From Kribbella qitaiheensis (GTDB lineage: Bacteria; Actinomycetota; Actinomycetes; Propionibacteriales; Kribbellaceae), in NCBI RefSeq assembly GCF_014217565.1, contig NZ_CP043661.1, forward strand, positions 3,472,001 through 3,536,000: a DNA stretch of 64,000 nucleotides, written 5' to 3'. A program made the translations under genes and the position numbers. Below, piece by piece: positions 1 to 8,757 of the stretch (the first letter of the stretch is position 1; every line of letters starts with the position of its first letter). The notes beneath the pieces are model-generated. The model did not search any database and was not told the DNA's origin. It saw only the letters and a program-made list of their open reading frames with translations.

Positions 1-12
1 GCACCCGCGTTC

Positions 13-49
13 CGTAGTACGGGCTAGCGAGCGGCCAGCCCGTACTACG
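13..49 (-). terminator. Inverted repeat, probable transcription end
   Basis: Positions 13-25 and 37-49 are perfect 13-base inverted repeats around an 11-base loop. The hairpin lies just downstream of the stop of the minus-strand carboxypeptidase gene at 72. There is no T-run after it, as is common in high-GC actinobacteria, so its role as a terminator is inferred from position. Confidence 0.5.
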
Positions 50-71
50 CGTCTTCAGCTGAGGACCGCGG

Positions 72-827
72 TCAGATCCCGCAGTTGGGGGCTGACCAGG
101 AGTTCGTGGTGCGGATGTCGACGTGGGTGTGGTCGTCGTGGCCCGGGTAGCCGGGACCGAAGATCCCGCCGAAGCCGTGGTAGCGCGCTTGTTTGGCCAG
201 CGTGCAGAACGACGGCGATCCGGTCAGGTCGGCGGACCGGCCGTACAGGTGCTGGCTGTTGCTCGCGCCGCCGACCGAGTTGTTGCAGGGAATGCTGCGG
301 AACCCGCTGCTGATGTTGATCGCCACGTCGCCGAGCGCGTGCCGGAGCGCCTCCAGTTGCCACATGGTCTGCAGTGCGTTCGCCTTGGTGGCAGCCTCGG
401 ACAGCGGCCCACCGTCGTACCCACTGCCGCCGCAGCCGTCGTCGAGTTCGGCGTAGGTGAAGTGGATCGGTGTGCAGTCGTCGTCCTGCAGGGCGTAGAT
501 CTTGCTGAACGTCCCGGAACCGGCGATGCCGTCCGCACCCAGCCCGTAGGCGGACTGGAAGCGCTGCACCGCCGCCTTGGTCGCCGGGCCGAACGCGCCG
601 TCGGCAGCGATATGACCGCCGTACGCCGGATAGCCGGCGACCCGGATCTGCAATTGCCGGACGTCCTCACCACTGGCGCCCTCACTGAGCGTGCGACTCC
701 AGGTGTAGCAACCGTCGGCGTGCGCCTTGGTCGCGGTGACGATCGAGGTGGTGATGCTGGTCGCGAGCATCGCCGCGAACAGGGCGAGTACGGCCAGGAT
801 CCTGGGAAGTCTTCTCCTACTGAGCAT
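72..827 (-). CDS. Secreted zinc D-Ala-D-Ala carboxypeptidase (M15) with peptidoglycan-binding domain
   Basis: This 251-residue protein should cleave the terminal D-Ala of peptidoglycan stem peptides outside the cell. Residues 1-36 form a signal peptide (RRR, hydrophobic stretch, cleavage near AHA). Residues about 46-112 resemble the peptidoglycan-binding 1 repeat (GEDVRQLQ, DGAFGPATKAAVQRFQ). The C-terminal part matches peptidase M15A, like the Streptomyces albus G enzyme: zinc ligands His193 and Asp200 in SQHLYGRSADL, then HTHVD with His233 (catalytic) and His235 (ligand). Paired cysteines suggest disulfides. The start follows a GGAGG ribosome site. It is transcribed alone, with a hairpin after the stop. 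Confidence 0.88.
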   Translation of the reverse strand: MLSRRRLPRILAVLALFAAMLATSITTSIVTATKAHADGCYTWSRTLSEGASGEDVRQLQIRVAGYPAYGGHIAADGAFGPATKAAVQRFQSAYGLGADGIAGSGTFSKIYALQDDDCTPIHFTYAELDDGCGGSGYDGGPLSEAATKANALQTMWQLEALRHALGDVAINISSGFRSIPCNNSVGGASNSQHLYGRSADLTGSPSFCTLAKQARYHGFGGIFGPGYPGHDDHTHVDIRTTNSWSAPNCGI

Positions 828-1186
828 GGGTATACCTCCGGGGCGTGAGGGGGTGGAACGTGGTTGTTATCGGCCAGAATTGCGTGACTATCTACCGCTT
901 GACCAGGGCTCGACGGAAACTTTTCGACGAACGGGCAACCAATTCCACCCACCGGTGGGTTCTGCTCACGTCTCAGCGATCGCGCCCGATCGCGCCGATC
1001 GCCGGTGCGGTGACAGCGGGACGTCGGTGCTGAGGCGGCTGGGCGGCGCACTGGCCCGGCGGGGTGACCATCGATTCCGACCTCAACGGTTCAGGTCGCG
1101 GCACTAGCTCGCCTGCGCGCAGTCAGTACGACGCGCATCATGCCGGCCAGCCGATCCATCGCCGTTGTACGCGGGCCGATCACGCT
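828..1186. other. Intergenic region, no gene seen
   Basis: These 359 bases separate two minus-strand genes. No open frame here has convincing composition. The region should hold the promoter of the carboxypeptidase gene near its 828 end. A perfect 14-base palindrome, ACCCACCGGTGGGT, lies at 947-960 and could be a regulator site. I cannot identify a promoter with confidence. Confidence 0.4.
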
Positions 1187-2224
1187 CTAGTTCGGGCGGC
1201 GGGCGACCAGGATGTCTCGGACGATCGCCTGGTCGACGCGGTGGACGAAGTCCTGGTACGGCGGGGCGTCGAGCGGTTCGAGGCCGGCTTCGGCCAGGAT
1301 CTCGGCCGCTGCCGAACGCTTCGCCACATTGGTATTCCAGGCGATGCCGAGTGCACCGCCTCGCCGGAGCAGCTTGGCCCAGATCGGGGCGGCCGCCTTG
1401 AGCAGGTCGATCGGGCTGCGGTGAAGCCCGCTCTCCGTAGTGCGAGAGCCGTGCTGCACGCCGTACGGCGCGTCGGTCACCACCAGGTCGAAGCTGCCGG
1501 GTTTGTAGAACTCGAGCGCCTTGGTGGTGTCGGCGCTGACGTAGCTGAGGTTCAGCTTGTCGCCGGCCTTCCAGTCTTCCTTCGTGAGCCCGAGCGACAC
1601 CTCCAGCCGATGCGCCACCACCCGGCCCTCACGCCGGACCCGGACAACCTCGGCGTCGTGCTTGAACCGCTTGCGCTTCAACCAGGTCTGGATGAAAGTG
1701 CCGTACGCCTCGAAGTCCTTGCGATCGACATCGACCCCGGCCGCGTCGAACCCGTACATCAGCGCCTGGTTCATCGTGGTGCCGCGGCCGCAGAGCGGGT
1801 CGATCACCGAGAACTTGCGCTCCAGCAGCTCGCCGGCGAAGTTCGACGAGAGCAGGGTGACGTTGAGCAGCAGCTTCGTGAACAGCTCGTTGGTCTTGCC
1901 CTGGTACTTCGGAATGCTGATCAGGTCGCTGTCGAGCTTGTCGAGCGATTGCAGGAAGACCGGCTCCAGCAACTTCCCGTCGTACCGGAACAGTGCGTAG
2001 ATCGACGACAGGTTGGCGAGCTTGGCCGCGTCGGTCTCGGTCAGGTCGTCGGCCTCGAAGGTGACGTACGGGACGCCGCCGATCGTCGTCCGGGCGATGT
2101 CGTGCACCGGCGTCTCGAGCGCGGTCTGGCCGAACAGGGCCAGCTCGGCCATCGTCAGCTCGGTGGACGACTCGGCGTACACCCGGTTGGTCGACGGAAG
2201 AATGAGTAGCGCGTACTGAGCCAT
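1187..2224 (-). CDS. TRM11-like SAM-dependent RNA methyltransferase
   Basis: A 345-residue protein whose C-terminal half is a Rossmann-fold methyltransferase. The glycine-rich SAM loop appears as DPLCGRGTTMNQALMYG, followed by an acidic residue in GVDVDR. The catalytic-type motif reads DAPYGVQHG, the D-x-P-Y-G form of the N2-guanosine (TRM11/TrmG10-like) group. The N-terminal half (MAQYALLILPSTNRVYAESS) probably takes the place of the THUMP/ferredoxin-like RNA-binding part. A role in tRNA guanosine methylation is inferred from the family; in actinobacteria this group is mostly uncharacterised. It is spaced 58 bases from the gene upstream and may be transcribed separately. Confidence 0.7.
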   Translation of the reverse strand: MAQYALLILPSTNRVYAESSTELTMAELALFGQTALETPVHDIARTTIGGVPYVTFEADDLTETDAAKLANLSSIYALFRYDGKLLEPVFLQSLDKLDSDLISIPKYQGKTNELFTKLLLNVTLLSSNFAGELLERKFSVIDPLCGRGTTMNQALMYGFDAAGVDVDRKDFEAYGTFIQTWLKRKRFKHDAEVVRVRREGRVVAHRLEVSLGLTKEDWKAGDKLNLSYVSADTTKALEFYKPGSFDLVVTDAPYGVQHGSRTTESGLHRSPIDLLKAAAPIWAKLLRRGGALGIAWNTNVAKRSAAAEILAEAGLEPLDAPPYQDFVHRVDQAIVRDILVARRPN

Positions 2225-2282
2225 GACTCCTGCACATTGCCGGCGAATCCTGAGGACCCGCCATGCTATCGCCCGGTGTCGG

Positions 2283-3035
2283 TCAGACCCAGGAGTGCAG
2301 GTCCGCGGCGTCGGTGGTGAGCTGGGTGACCGAGTCGTCGGCGACGAACTCGAGCAGCGCGTTGATCTCGCGGGGCTCGGCGGCGAGGCGGTCGAGGACC
2401 GGGCGCCAGAGTGCCTCGCGGGCCGAGAGCGGGAGCCGGTTGTTCGACGGCCACCAGGAGAACACGTGCACCGTGCTCAGCCAGGGCATCAGCGCCTCCA
2501 GCTGCTCGAGGCACTCGGCGTCGTCGAGGTCGACCGGCGGTTGCCAGTACGTCGTGAGGTTGGGCGCGCCGACATCGAGCAGCAAGGTGATGGTCGAGTC
2601 CACCTCGTCGGTGAGCGTGTTGCGGTGGTACTCCATCGCGATCTCGATCCCGGACCCCGCGGCCACGTCGGCCAGCTCGGCCAGCCCGCGAGTCACCGCC
2701 ATCCGGTCCCCGACGCCGGCTTCCGCCGTACCGACCGTTCCGGCCCAGACGCGGATCCTCGGCGCACCGAGCTCGACCGCCGTGGTCACCGCAGTACGGA
2801 TCTCTTCGCGGTCGACACTGCCGGCCCGCAGATAAGACCCGTACGCCGCGATCGCGAGACCGCGGTCCTCGCAAAGGGCCCGCGCCTTCCGGGCAGCCTG
2901 CAGGTCACCGAGCGGGACGTGGATGTCGCCACCCCATTCGATCGCCGCCAGCCCCGCCTGGTCAGCCACCTCGACAACCTCTTCGACAGCCAACTGCCGA
3001 AACGTCACCGAGACCAAACCGGTCCTCACACCCAC
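2283..3035 (-). CDS. Sugar phosphate isomerase/epimerase family protein (TIM barrel)
   Basis: A 250-residue protein with the xylose-isomerase-like TIM-barrel pattern. Typical strands and metal or substrate positions are visible: GLAAIEWGGDIHVPLGD near residues 29-45, RVWAGTVG near 96, IAMEYHRNTLTD near 131-142 (metal-binding Glu) and STVHVFSWWP near 186-195. The length fits the family. The substrate cannot be read from sequence; the family includes inosose dehydratases, hydroxypyruvate isomerases and many sugar epimerases. No sugar transporter or dehydrogenase lies beside it to narrow the role. The start is GTG-type, with no other strong candidate. Confidence 0.75.
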   Translation of the reverse strand: MGVRTGLVSVTFRQLAVEEVVEVADQAGLAAIEWGGDIHVPLGDLQAARKARALCEDRGLAIAAYGSYLRAGSVDREEIRTAVTTAVELGAPRIRVWAGTVGTAEAGVGDRMAVTRGLAELADVAAGSGIEIAMEYHRNTLTDEVDSTITLLLDVGAPNLTTYWQPPVDLDDAECLEQLEALMPWLSTVHVFSWWPSNNRLPLSAREALWRPVLDRLAAEPREINALLEFVADDSVTQLTTDAADLHSWV

Positions 3036-3456
3036 GCGAGCCTCCTCGTGTTCACCCCTCTATCCAACCTCATCACTCCAACGTCCCTCACTCATCACCG
3101 CCGAGCGGACTGACAGACGCCCCCGCAGCTCCTCTGTCACTGCTCCCCACCCTCCAGCTACGGCGCTCCCACGTCGCCCCCTCCGCCGCCCCTCCCCACC
3201 CTCCAGCTACGCGCTCCACCGGATCCAGCACTGACGGCACTCCGACTGGCCTTGACGGGCGTGCCGCCGTACGTCCAGCCAGGCAGTACTCGCTCCAGGC
3301 GAGGGCACTCGCGCTCCAGGTCTCGTAGGTTCGGGCGCCGAGGCAGGCACTGCCTGGCTGGGGACACACCCGCCCCCAAGCGCGACTGCGCTCAGATCGG
3401 CTACTAATACAGTGTGTCATGACACGGAACGCCGTGTCAGCATGGATCCTGCCCAC
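3036..3456. repeat. Intergenic region with direct and inverted repeats
   Basis: No gene is convincing in these 421 bases. Two 20-base direct repeats (CTCCCCACCCTCCAGCTACG) lie at 3143-3162 and 3192-3211. A perfect 13-base inverted repeat (CCAGCCAGGCAGT and its complement) lies at 3275-3287 and 3349-3361. Open frames on the minus strand here are arginine- and glycine-rich and look like shadows. The region may be the scar of an old insertion; that is inference. Confidence 0.5.
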
Positions 3457-3493
3457 TTGACTCTGGTTATTCAGGACATTTAATATCCAGGTT
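3457..3493 (+). promoter_or_regulatory. Promoter and overlapping operator of the Rrf2 gene; probably leaderless
   Basis: A sigma-70-like promoter is visible: TTGACT at 3457-3462, an 18-base spacer, and TAATAT at 3481-3486. The start point should fall at or next to the ATG at 3494, so the mRNA is probably leaderless, which agrees with the lack of a ribosome site. The -10 box sits inside the motif CAGGACATTTAATATCCAGG (3472-3491). A near copy of this motif lies upstream of the cupin gene at 4017-4035. Autoregulation by the Rrf2 protein is the natural inference. Confidence 0.6.
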
Positions 3494-3976
3494 ATGAAGA
3501 TGAACGAGGGCGTGGAGTGGGCTCTGCACAGTTGCGTGAATCTGTCGTTCATTCCTGGTGAGACTGTTACCGCCAAGCGGCTGGCCGCCTTTTACAACCT
3601 GCCCACGGCGTACCTGAACAAGCAACTGCAGGCGCTGAACCGGGCCGGGATCCTCTCATCAACCTCGGGACCCAAGGGTGGCTTCCAGCTCGCCCGGCGG
3701 CCCGATCAGATCAGTCTGCTCGACATCGTGGTCGCCATCGACGGCGCCGAGGACGCGTTCCGGTGCGCCGGAATCCTCAAGGACGGCCCCAGCGGCGACC
3801 CGAAGGCCGACTATCGCAAGACCTGCCTGATCTCCCAGGCGATGCGCACCGCCGAGCTCAACTACCGCCGCGAACTGGCCGGCCAGACCATCGCCGACAT
3901 CGTCCACCAGGTGCAGACCACCTTCCCGGACACCCCGGACAACACCCGGAACTGGTTCGCCAACCTCAAGTCCTGA
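3494..3976 (+). CDS. Rrf2 family transcriptional regulator
   Basis: A 160-residue winged-helix regulator of the Rrf2/IscR/NsrR family. The helix-turn-helix spans about residues 25-60 (TAKRLAAFYNLPTAYLNKQLQAL), followed by the wing STSGPKGGFQLAR. The family cluster-binding loop is only partly kept: cysteines occur in FRCAGIL near residue 94 and KTCLIS near 112, not the usual three-cysteine set, so iron-sulfur sensing is uncertain. It probably represses its own promoter, whose -10 box is inside the operator, and the cupin gene after it, which carries the same motif. ATG 3494 was chosen over 3500 because the promoter places transcription there. Confidence 0.85.
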   Translation: MKMNEGVEWALHSCVNLSFIPGETVTAKRLAAFYNLPTAYLNKQLQALNRAGILSSTSGPKGGFQLARRPDQISLLDIVVAIDGAEDAFRCAGILKDGPSGDPKADYRKTCLISQAMRTAELNYRRELAGQTIADIVHQVQTTFPDTPDNTRNWFANLKS

Positions 3977-4016
3977 AGTCCGCCGTCCACACTCGAGCTT
4001 CACCCAGCAGCTAATT

Positions 4017-4035
4017 CTGGACGTCTAACATCCAG
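4017..4035 (+). promoter_or_regulatory. Second copy of the Rrf2-linked operator, upstream of the cupin gene
   Basis: CTGGACGTCTAACATCCAG matches the motif over the Rrf2 promoter at 3472-3491 at 15 of 19 positions, in the same orientation. TAACAT at 4026-4031 could be a -10 box, as TAATAT is in the first copy. Its outer arms (CTGGA/TCCAG) are inverted repeats, as expected for a dimeric regulator. That the Rrf2 protein binds here is inferred. Confidence 0.55.
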
Positions 4036-4091
4036 ATAACCCCACAAGTCCGTTGCCACCCCTGAATCACTCACCAAACAAGGAGAAACTC

Positions 4092-4559
4092 ATGAGCATC
4101 ACCAAGCCTGTCCTGGTCCGGTCGACGGATGCCGAGGTGCTCGCCGCGAGCGGCGTGACGCTGCTCGCCGACACCCCAGCCACCAATGGTCAGCTGACCA
4201 GTCACCGGTCGATCTTCAAGCCCGGCAAGGAAGGCGCTCCCCCGCACCTGCACAAGGAGGCGTCCGAGTTGTTCTTCGTTCTCGGCGGCAGTCTGAAGGT
4301 GCTCACCAGTGAGGACATCCTGACGCTCGACCAAGGTGATTTCCTGCTGGTGCCGCCCAACACCCCGCACGCCTTCGAAGCCGCCGGCACCGAGGACGCC
4401 GAGGTCCTCTTCGTCCTGACCCAGGCCAAACCGCGCTTCGACTACTACCGGCTACTCGAAGGCGTCTACCGCGGCGAGACCGACCCAGCCGAGCTCGCGG
4501 CGGCCAGCGACCTCTACGACAACCACTACGTCAACAGCCCCGCCTGGCAAGCTCGCTGA
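4092..4559 (+). CDS. Cupin domain protein
   Basis: A 155-residue single-domain cupin. Motif 1 appears as PPHLHKEASELFFVLGGSLKVL near residues 53-74, with metal-ligand His residues and Glu. Motif 2 appears as DFLLVPPNTPHAFEA near residues 84-98. The start at 4092 follows AAGGAGAAACTC; the open frame extends 13 codons further upstream but has no ribosome site there. The gene follows the Rrf2 regulator by 115 bases and carries its own copy of the putative Rrf2 operator, so it is likely a regulated target. The substrate is unknown; oxidative or nitrosative stress would suit an Rrf2 regulator. Confidence 0.8.
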   Translation: MSITKPVLVRSTDAEVLAASGVTLLADTPATNGQLTSHRSIFKPGKEGAPPHLHKEASELFFVLGGSLKVLTSEDILTLDQGDFLLVPPNTPHAFEAAGTEDAEVLFVLTQAKPRFDYYRLLEGVYRGETDPAELAAASDLYDNHYVNSPAWQAR

Positions 4560-4568
4560 GCAACTAAA

Positions 4569-4606
4569 AGCCCACCTTCAGCAGCGCTGGAGGTGGGCTC
4601 TTTCTA
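4569..4606. terminator. Intrinsic terminator between convergent genes
   Basis: AGCCCACCTTCAGC (4569-4582) pairs with GCTGGAGGTGGGCT (4586-4599) with one G-T wobble and a 3-base loop, followed by CTTTTCT-like sequence on the plus strand. It ends the cupin transcript and, read the other way, could also protect the end of the nuo/polyprenyl synthase operon at 4613. Confidence 0.85.
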
Positions 4607-4612
4607 CGAGAA

Positions 4613-5629
4613 CTAGACCGAGCGGGTGACTACCAGGTCGCAGAGGGATTCGAGGGCGGCGCGGGCAGAGCCCTCGGGGAGGTCCTCGAGAAGCTTGCGG
4701 GCGTCGTCCGCGCGACGGCGTACGTCGTCCTCGGCCTGACGGAGGGACGAGTGCTCGCGCAGTATTGCGAGCGCCTCGGCCAAGCGCGCGTCGTCGGTCA
4801 GGTCGGAGTCGAGGAGCTCGAGCAGCCTGGCGTCGGCCGGATCGTTCGGGTCGGCCTGGGCGCGGAAGATGAGGACCGGCAGCGTCGGAACGCCTTCGCG
4901 CAGGTCCGTACCAGGAGTCTTGCCGGACTGGCCGGACTCCGAGGTGACGTCCAGGATGTCGTCGGCGAGCTGGAAGGCTGCGCCGATCTCCTCACCGAAG
5001 GCTCGCAACGTCTCCTGGATCTCGTCGGACGCACCGGCGAACCGGGCTCCGAACAGAGCCGAGGTGGCGATCAGCGAGCCGGTCTTGTCCGCGACCACCG
5101 ACAGGTAATGCGCGAGCGGGTCCTGCCCCTCCGTGACTCCGAGGGTCTCGCGGATCTGGCCCTCGACCAGCCGGCCGAAGGTCCGCGCCTGGATCCGGAC
5201 CGCTTCGGGCCCGAGCGAAGCGACCAGGTCGGAGGCCCGGGCGAACAGCCAGTCGCCGGTCAGGATCGCGACCGAGTTGTCCCAGCGCGCGTTCGCGGTG
5301 GACGCACCCCGGCGCAGCGCGGCCTCGTCCATCACGTCGTCGTGGTACAGCGTCGCCACGTGGGTGAGTTCGACCACGACGGCGGAGTCCACCACCTCGG
5401 GGGCGACCGGCGTCGGACCGAACTCCGCGGCCAGCAGCACCAGCAACGGGCGGAACCTCTTACCACCGGCGGCCATCACGTGCTGGGCGGCTTCGGTGAC
5501 GAACGGAGCCTCGGACCGGGTGGAGTCGCGGAGCGCTTGCTCGACGGCCTCCAGCCCAGCACGAACCCGGGCTTCGAGCGCCGAATCGACGAACTCGAAC
5601 CCCAGGCTCTCAGCTGGTGACGGGCTCAC
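4613..5629 (-). CDS. Polyprenyl diphosphate synthase (menaquinone side chain)
   Basis: A 338-residue trans-isoprenyl diphosphate synthase that should extend farnesyl or geranylgeranyl diphosphate with isopentenyl diphosphate to make the C40-C50 tail of menaquinone. The first aspartate-rich motif DDVMD is at residues 97-101 and the second, DDILD, at about 220. GGKRFRP near residues 55-61 is the conserved substrate-binding block. It is the last gene of the nuo operon and its start overlaps the nuoN stop (ATGA), so it is probably translationally coupled to complex I. Chain length cannot be read with certainty; heptaprenyl to nonaprenyl is plausible. Confidence 0.88.
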   Translation of the reverse strand: MSPSPAESLGFEFVDSALEARVRAGLEAVEQALRDSTRSEAPFVTEAAQHVMAAGGKRFRPLLVLLAAEFGPTPVAPEVVDSAVVVELTHVATLYHDDVMDEAALRRGASTANARWDNSVAILTGDWLFARASDLVASLGPEAVRIQARTFGRLVEGQIRETLGVTEGQDPLAHYLSVVADKTGSLIATSALFGARFAGASDEIQETLRAFGEEIGAAFQLADDILDVTSESGQSGKTPGTDLREGVPTLPVLIFRAQADPNDPADARLLELLDSDLTDDARLAEALAILREHSSLRQAEDDVRRRADDARKLLEDLPEGSARAALESLCDLVVTRSV

Positions 5630-7236
5630 CGGATGAACTCACCCGCTCGGGACGCCAGGTCGAGCACCGGACCGGGAACCAGACCGAGTACGACGGTGGC
5701 GGCGAGACCCAGCGCGACGGCGGTCGTGGTCTGCCACCCGGGCAGGGCCACGTCCGGGCTGTCGGCCGGCAGGTCGGAGAAGAACATCAGCACGATCACG
5801 CGGACGTAGAAGAACGCGGCGACCAGGCTGCAGAGCACCGCGACGACGACCAACGGCCAAGCACCACCGGTCCAGGCCGCCGTGAAGACGGCCCATTTGC
5901 CGGTGAACCCAGCGGTCAGCGGGATGCCTGCGAACCCGAGCAGGAAGAAGGCGAAGATGCCGGCCAGCAGCGGTGACTTCTTGCCCAGTCCGGCCCAGCG
6001 GGACAGGTGGGTGGCCTCGCCGCCGGCGTCGCGGACGAGCGTCACCAGCGCGAAGGCACCGATGGTCGGGAAGCCGTAGCAGACCAGGTAGAACAGCACC
6101 GCCTGCGTCGAGGTGATGCCGTTGGCAACGCCGCTGCCGCTTTGCGCCAGTCCGACGAACGCGGTCAGCAGGAAGCCCGCGTGCGCGATCGAGGAGTAGG
6201 CCAGCATCCGCTTCACGTCGGTCTGGGTGATCGCGACGATCGAACCGACCACCATCGTCAGAATGGCGACGATCCACATCATCGGCGCCCAGTCCCAACG
6301 GGTGCCGCCGAGTGCGACGTAGAAGACCCGCATCAGGCCGATGAACGCGGCGATCTTGGTGCAGGCCGCCATGAACCCGGTGATGGGGGTCGGAGCGCCC
6401 TGGTAGACGTCCGGCGTCCAGGAGTGGAACGGAACCGCGCCGACCTTGAACAGCAGGCCGACCCCGACCAGGCCGGTACCGGCGAGCAGGATCACGTCGC
6501 CATCGGTCTTGGTGGCGAGCGCGTCGGAGATCCCGGGCAGCGACATCGTCCCGGCGTACCCGTAGATCAGGGCGATGCCGTACAGCAGGAAGGCCGACGC
6601 GAAGGCGCCGAGCAGGAAGTACTTCATCGCGGCTTCCTGCGAGATCAGCCGGCGACGACGCGCCAGCCCACAGAGCAGGTACAGCGGCAGCGAGAAGACC
6701 TCGAGCGCGACGAACAGAACCAGCAGGTCGTTCGCCGAGGCGAACAGCATCATGCCGCCGACCGCGAACAGCGTCAGCGGGAAGATCTCGGTGTGCTCGA
6801 CCTTGGCGGCCGTGCCCTCGCGCTCGGCCTCACTACCCGGTACTGCGGCAGCCTGGCCGGCGAAGGCGGACAGCCCACCGTCGATGGAGCGTTCGGCGAA
6901 CAGCAGCACGCTGATCAGCGTCAGCGCGAGCAGGATGATCCAGGTGAACAGCGCCGGGCCGTCCACCGAGATGGCACCCTGCGCGGCGACCAGCGACTTC
7001 TTGTCGTGCATCAGGATCCCGGTCAGCACACCGGCCGCGACCAGCGCCACGATGGCGAGCGCGACCTGGACCAGGTGCCGGTAGGCGCGCGGCAGGAAAG
7101 CCTCCGCGACCACGCCGACACAGCCCGCGCCGAACACCACGAGCAGCGGAGCCAGCTCGTTGTACTCGATCTTCGGCTTGACGAAGTCCGCCAGCGGCAA
7201 CACCTGCGCTGCCAGCGGCATGAGAACTGCACTCAC
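5626..7236 (-). CDS. nuoN: NADH-quinone oxidoreductase subunit N
   Basis: A 536-residue antiporter-like membrane subunit of complex I, which helps pump protons as NADH electrons pass to menaquinone. It has about 14 hydrophobic helices and the Proton_antipo_M core, with conserved lysines and PFHSWTPDVYQGAPTPITGF near residue 260. The length is a little above the usual 480-500 because of an N-terminal extension and a polar loop (EREGTAAKVEH). It overlaps nuoM upstream and the polyprenyl synthase downstream by four bases each. Confidence 0.95.
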   Translation of the reverse strand: MSAVLMPLAAQVLPLADFVKPKIEYNELAPLLVVFGAGCVGVVAEAFLPRAYRHLVQVALAIVALVAAGVLTGILMHDKKSLVAAQGAISVDGPALFTWIILLALTLISVLLFAERSIDGGLSAFAGQAAAVPGSEAEREGTAAKVEHTEIFPLTLFAVGGMMLFASANDLLVLFVALEVFSLPLYLLCGLARRRRLISQEAAMKYFLLGAFASAFLLYGIALIYGYAGTMSLPGISDALATKTDGDVILLAGTGLVGVGLLFKVGAVPFHSWTPDVYQGAPTPITGFMAACTKIAAFIGLMRVFYVALGGTRWDWAPMMWIVAILTMVVGSIVAITQTDVKRMLAYSSIAHAGFLLTAFVGLAQSGSGVANGITSTQAVLFYLVCYGFPTIGAFALVTLVRDAGGEATHLSRWAGLGKKSPLLAGIFAFFLLGFAGIPLTAGFTGKWAVFTAAWTGGAWPLVVVAVLCSLVAAFFYVRVIVLMFFSDLPADSPDVALPGWQTTTAVALGLAATVVLGLVPGPVLDLASRAGEFIR

Positions 7237-8757
7237 TTCTGTCCCTCCGTCACGGGAACCTGCGGGGCCTTGTCGGTGACGCCCACGCGCTGCATCGTCG
7301 ACTCGACCGCCGGCTTGATGATGTCGACCACGGGCTTCGGGTAGATGCCGAAGCCGATGATCAGCACGACCAGCGGAGCGATCGCGAGCACCTCGCGGAC
7401 GTTCAGGTCCTTGAGCTTCTCGATGCCTTCACGGACCGGACCGGTCATCAGGCGTTGGTACATGATCAGGATGTAGAGCGCCGCGAAGACGATCCCGAGA
7501 ACGGCGATCACCGCGATCACCTTGTGCTTGCTGAACGTTCCGGCCAGCACCATGAACTCGGAGATGAACGGCGACAGACCGGGCAGCGCCAGGCTGGACA
7601 GACCGGCGAACAGGAAGGTGCCGGCCAGTACCGGAGCCACCTTCTCGACCCCGCCGTAGTCCGCGATCCGGGCCGACCCGCGCCGCGAGATCAGGTAGCC
7701 GGCCACCAGGAACAGCGCCGCGGTGGAGAGACCGTGGTTGAACATGTACAGCGTCGACCCGGTCAGGCCCTTGCGAGGTGAGCGCGAAGATGCCCATCAC
7801 GATGAAGCCGAAGTGCGAGATCGAGGTGTACGCGATCAGCCGCTTGATGTCGGTCTGCCCGATCGCCACCAGCGCGCCGTACAGGACGCTGATCAGGGCG
7901 AGCACCAGGACCACCGGGGTGGCCCACTTCGAGGCCTCCGGGAACAGGCCCAGGCAGAACCGGATCATCCCGAAGGTGCCGATCTTGTCCAGGATGCCGA
8001 CCAGCAGCACCGACGTGCCCGGCGTCGCCTCGGCAGCGGCGTCCGGCAGCCAGGTGTGGAACGGCACCATCGGCGCCTTCACCGCGAAGGCGAAGAAGAA
8101 GCCGAGGAACAGCCAGCGTTCGGTGTTCTGACTCATGTCGAGCTTGACCAGGTCGGTCAGCAGGTACGACGGGTCGCCGTGCTTGGCCGAGATGACGTAG
8201 AGGCCGACCACGGAGGCCAGCATCAGCAGTCCGCCGAGCAGCGAGTAGAGCAGGAACTTCACCGCGGCGTACGAGCGCTGCGCGCCGCCGAAGCCACCGA
8301 TCAGGAAGTACATCGGGATCAGCGTGGCCTCGAACAGCACGTAGAAGAGGAACACGTCGGTCGCCGCGAACACGCCGATCGACAGCATCTCCAGGCCCAG
8401 GATCCAGGCGAAGAACGACTTCTCGCTCCAGCGACCGGTCTTCGCGTCGTTCCAGGAGGCGATCAGCACGATCGGGGTGAGCAGTGCGGTGAGCACCACC
8501 AGCACGATCCCGACGCCGTCCAGACCGAGCGCGTAGTGCGCGCCGAACGCCTTGATCCAGGTGACGTCCTCGGCGTAGTCGGCCGGGCCGTTGCGGTGGT
8601 AGCCGATCGCGATCACGATCGTCAGCGCCAGCGTGACCAGCGCGAAGCCGAGCGCGACCTGCTTGGCCAGCAGCGCCTTCGACTTCGGCACCGCCATCGT
8701 CGCCAGGGCTCCTACGAACGGCAGGAGCAGTGTCAGGGTCAGCCAACCGATGTTCAC
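7233..8757 (-). CDS. nuoM: NADH-quinone oxidoreductase subunit M, with an apparent one-base frameshift
   Basis: Antiporter-like subunit of complex I. The N-terminal part (from 8757, [19 protein letters not shown]) and the C-terminal part (ending at 7233, [18 protein letters not shown]...) are in different frames. At 7766-7771 the plus strand reads GGCCCT where the family requires GGCCT: removing one base turns S-Q-G-P-D-R-V into [15 protein letters not shown] and restores a 507-residue NuoM. All the rest is intact, including [16 protein letters not shown]. Because nuoL and nuoN are whole and the extra base is in a GGCC context shared by three other frameshifts here, sequencing error is more likely than inactivation. 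Confidence 0.9.

Noticed and set aside
3088..3576. 162-codon minus-strand frame opposite the Rrf2 promoter
   Set aside because: It overlaps a good promoter and the start of the Rrf2 gene, and its sequence is low-complexity and without family features.
7233..8757. Programmed frameshift in nuoM
   Set aside because: No slippery sequence with a stimulating structure is evident, NuoM is not known to use recoding, and the same GGCC-plus-one pattern recurs in other genes, so an error is simpler.
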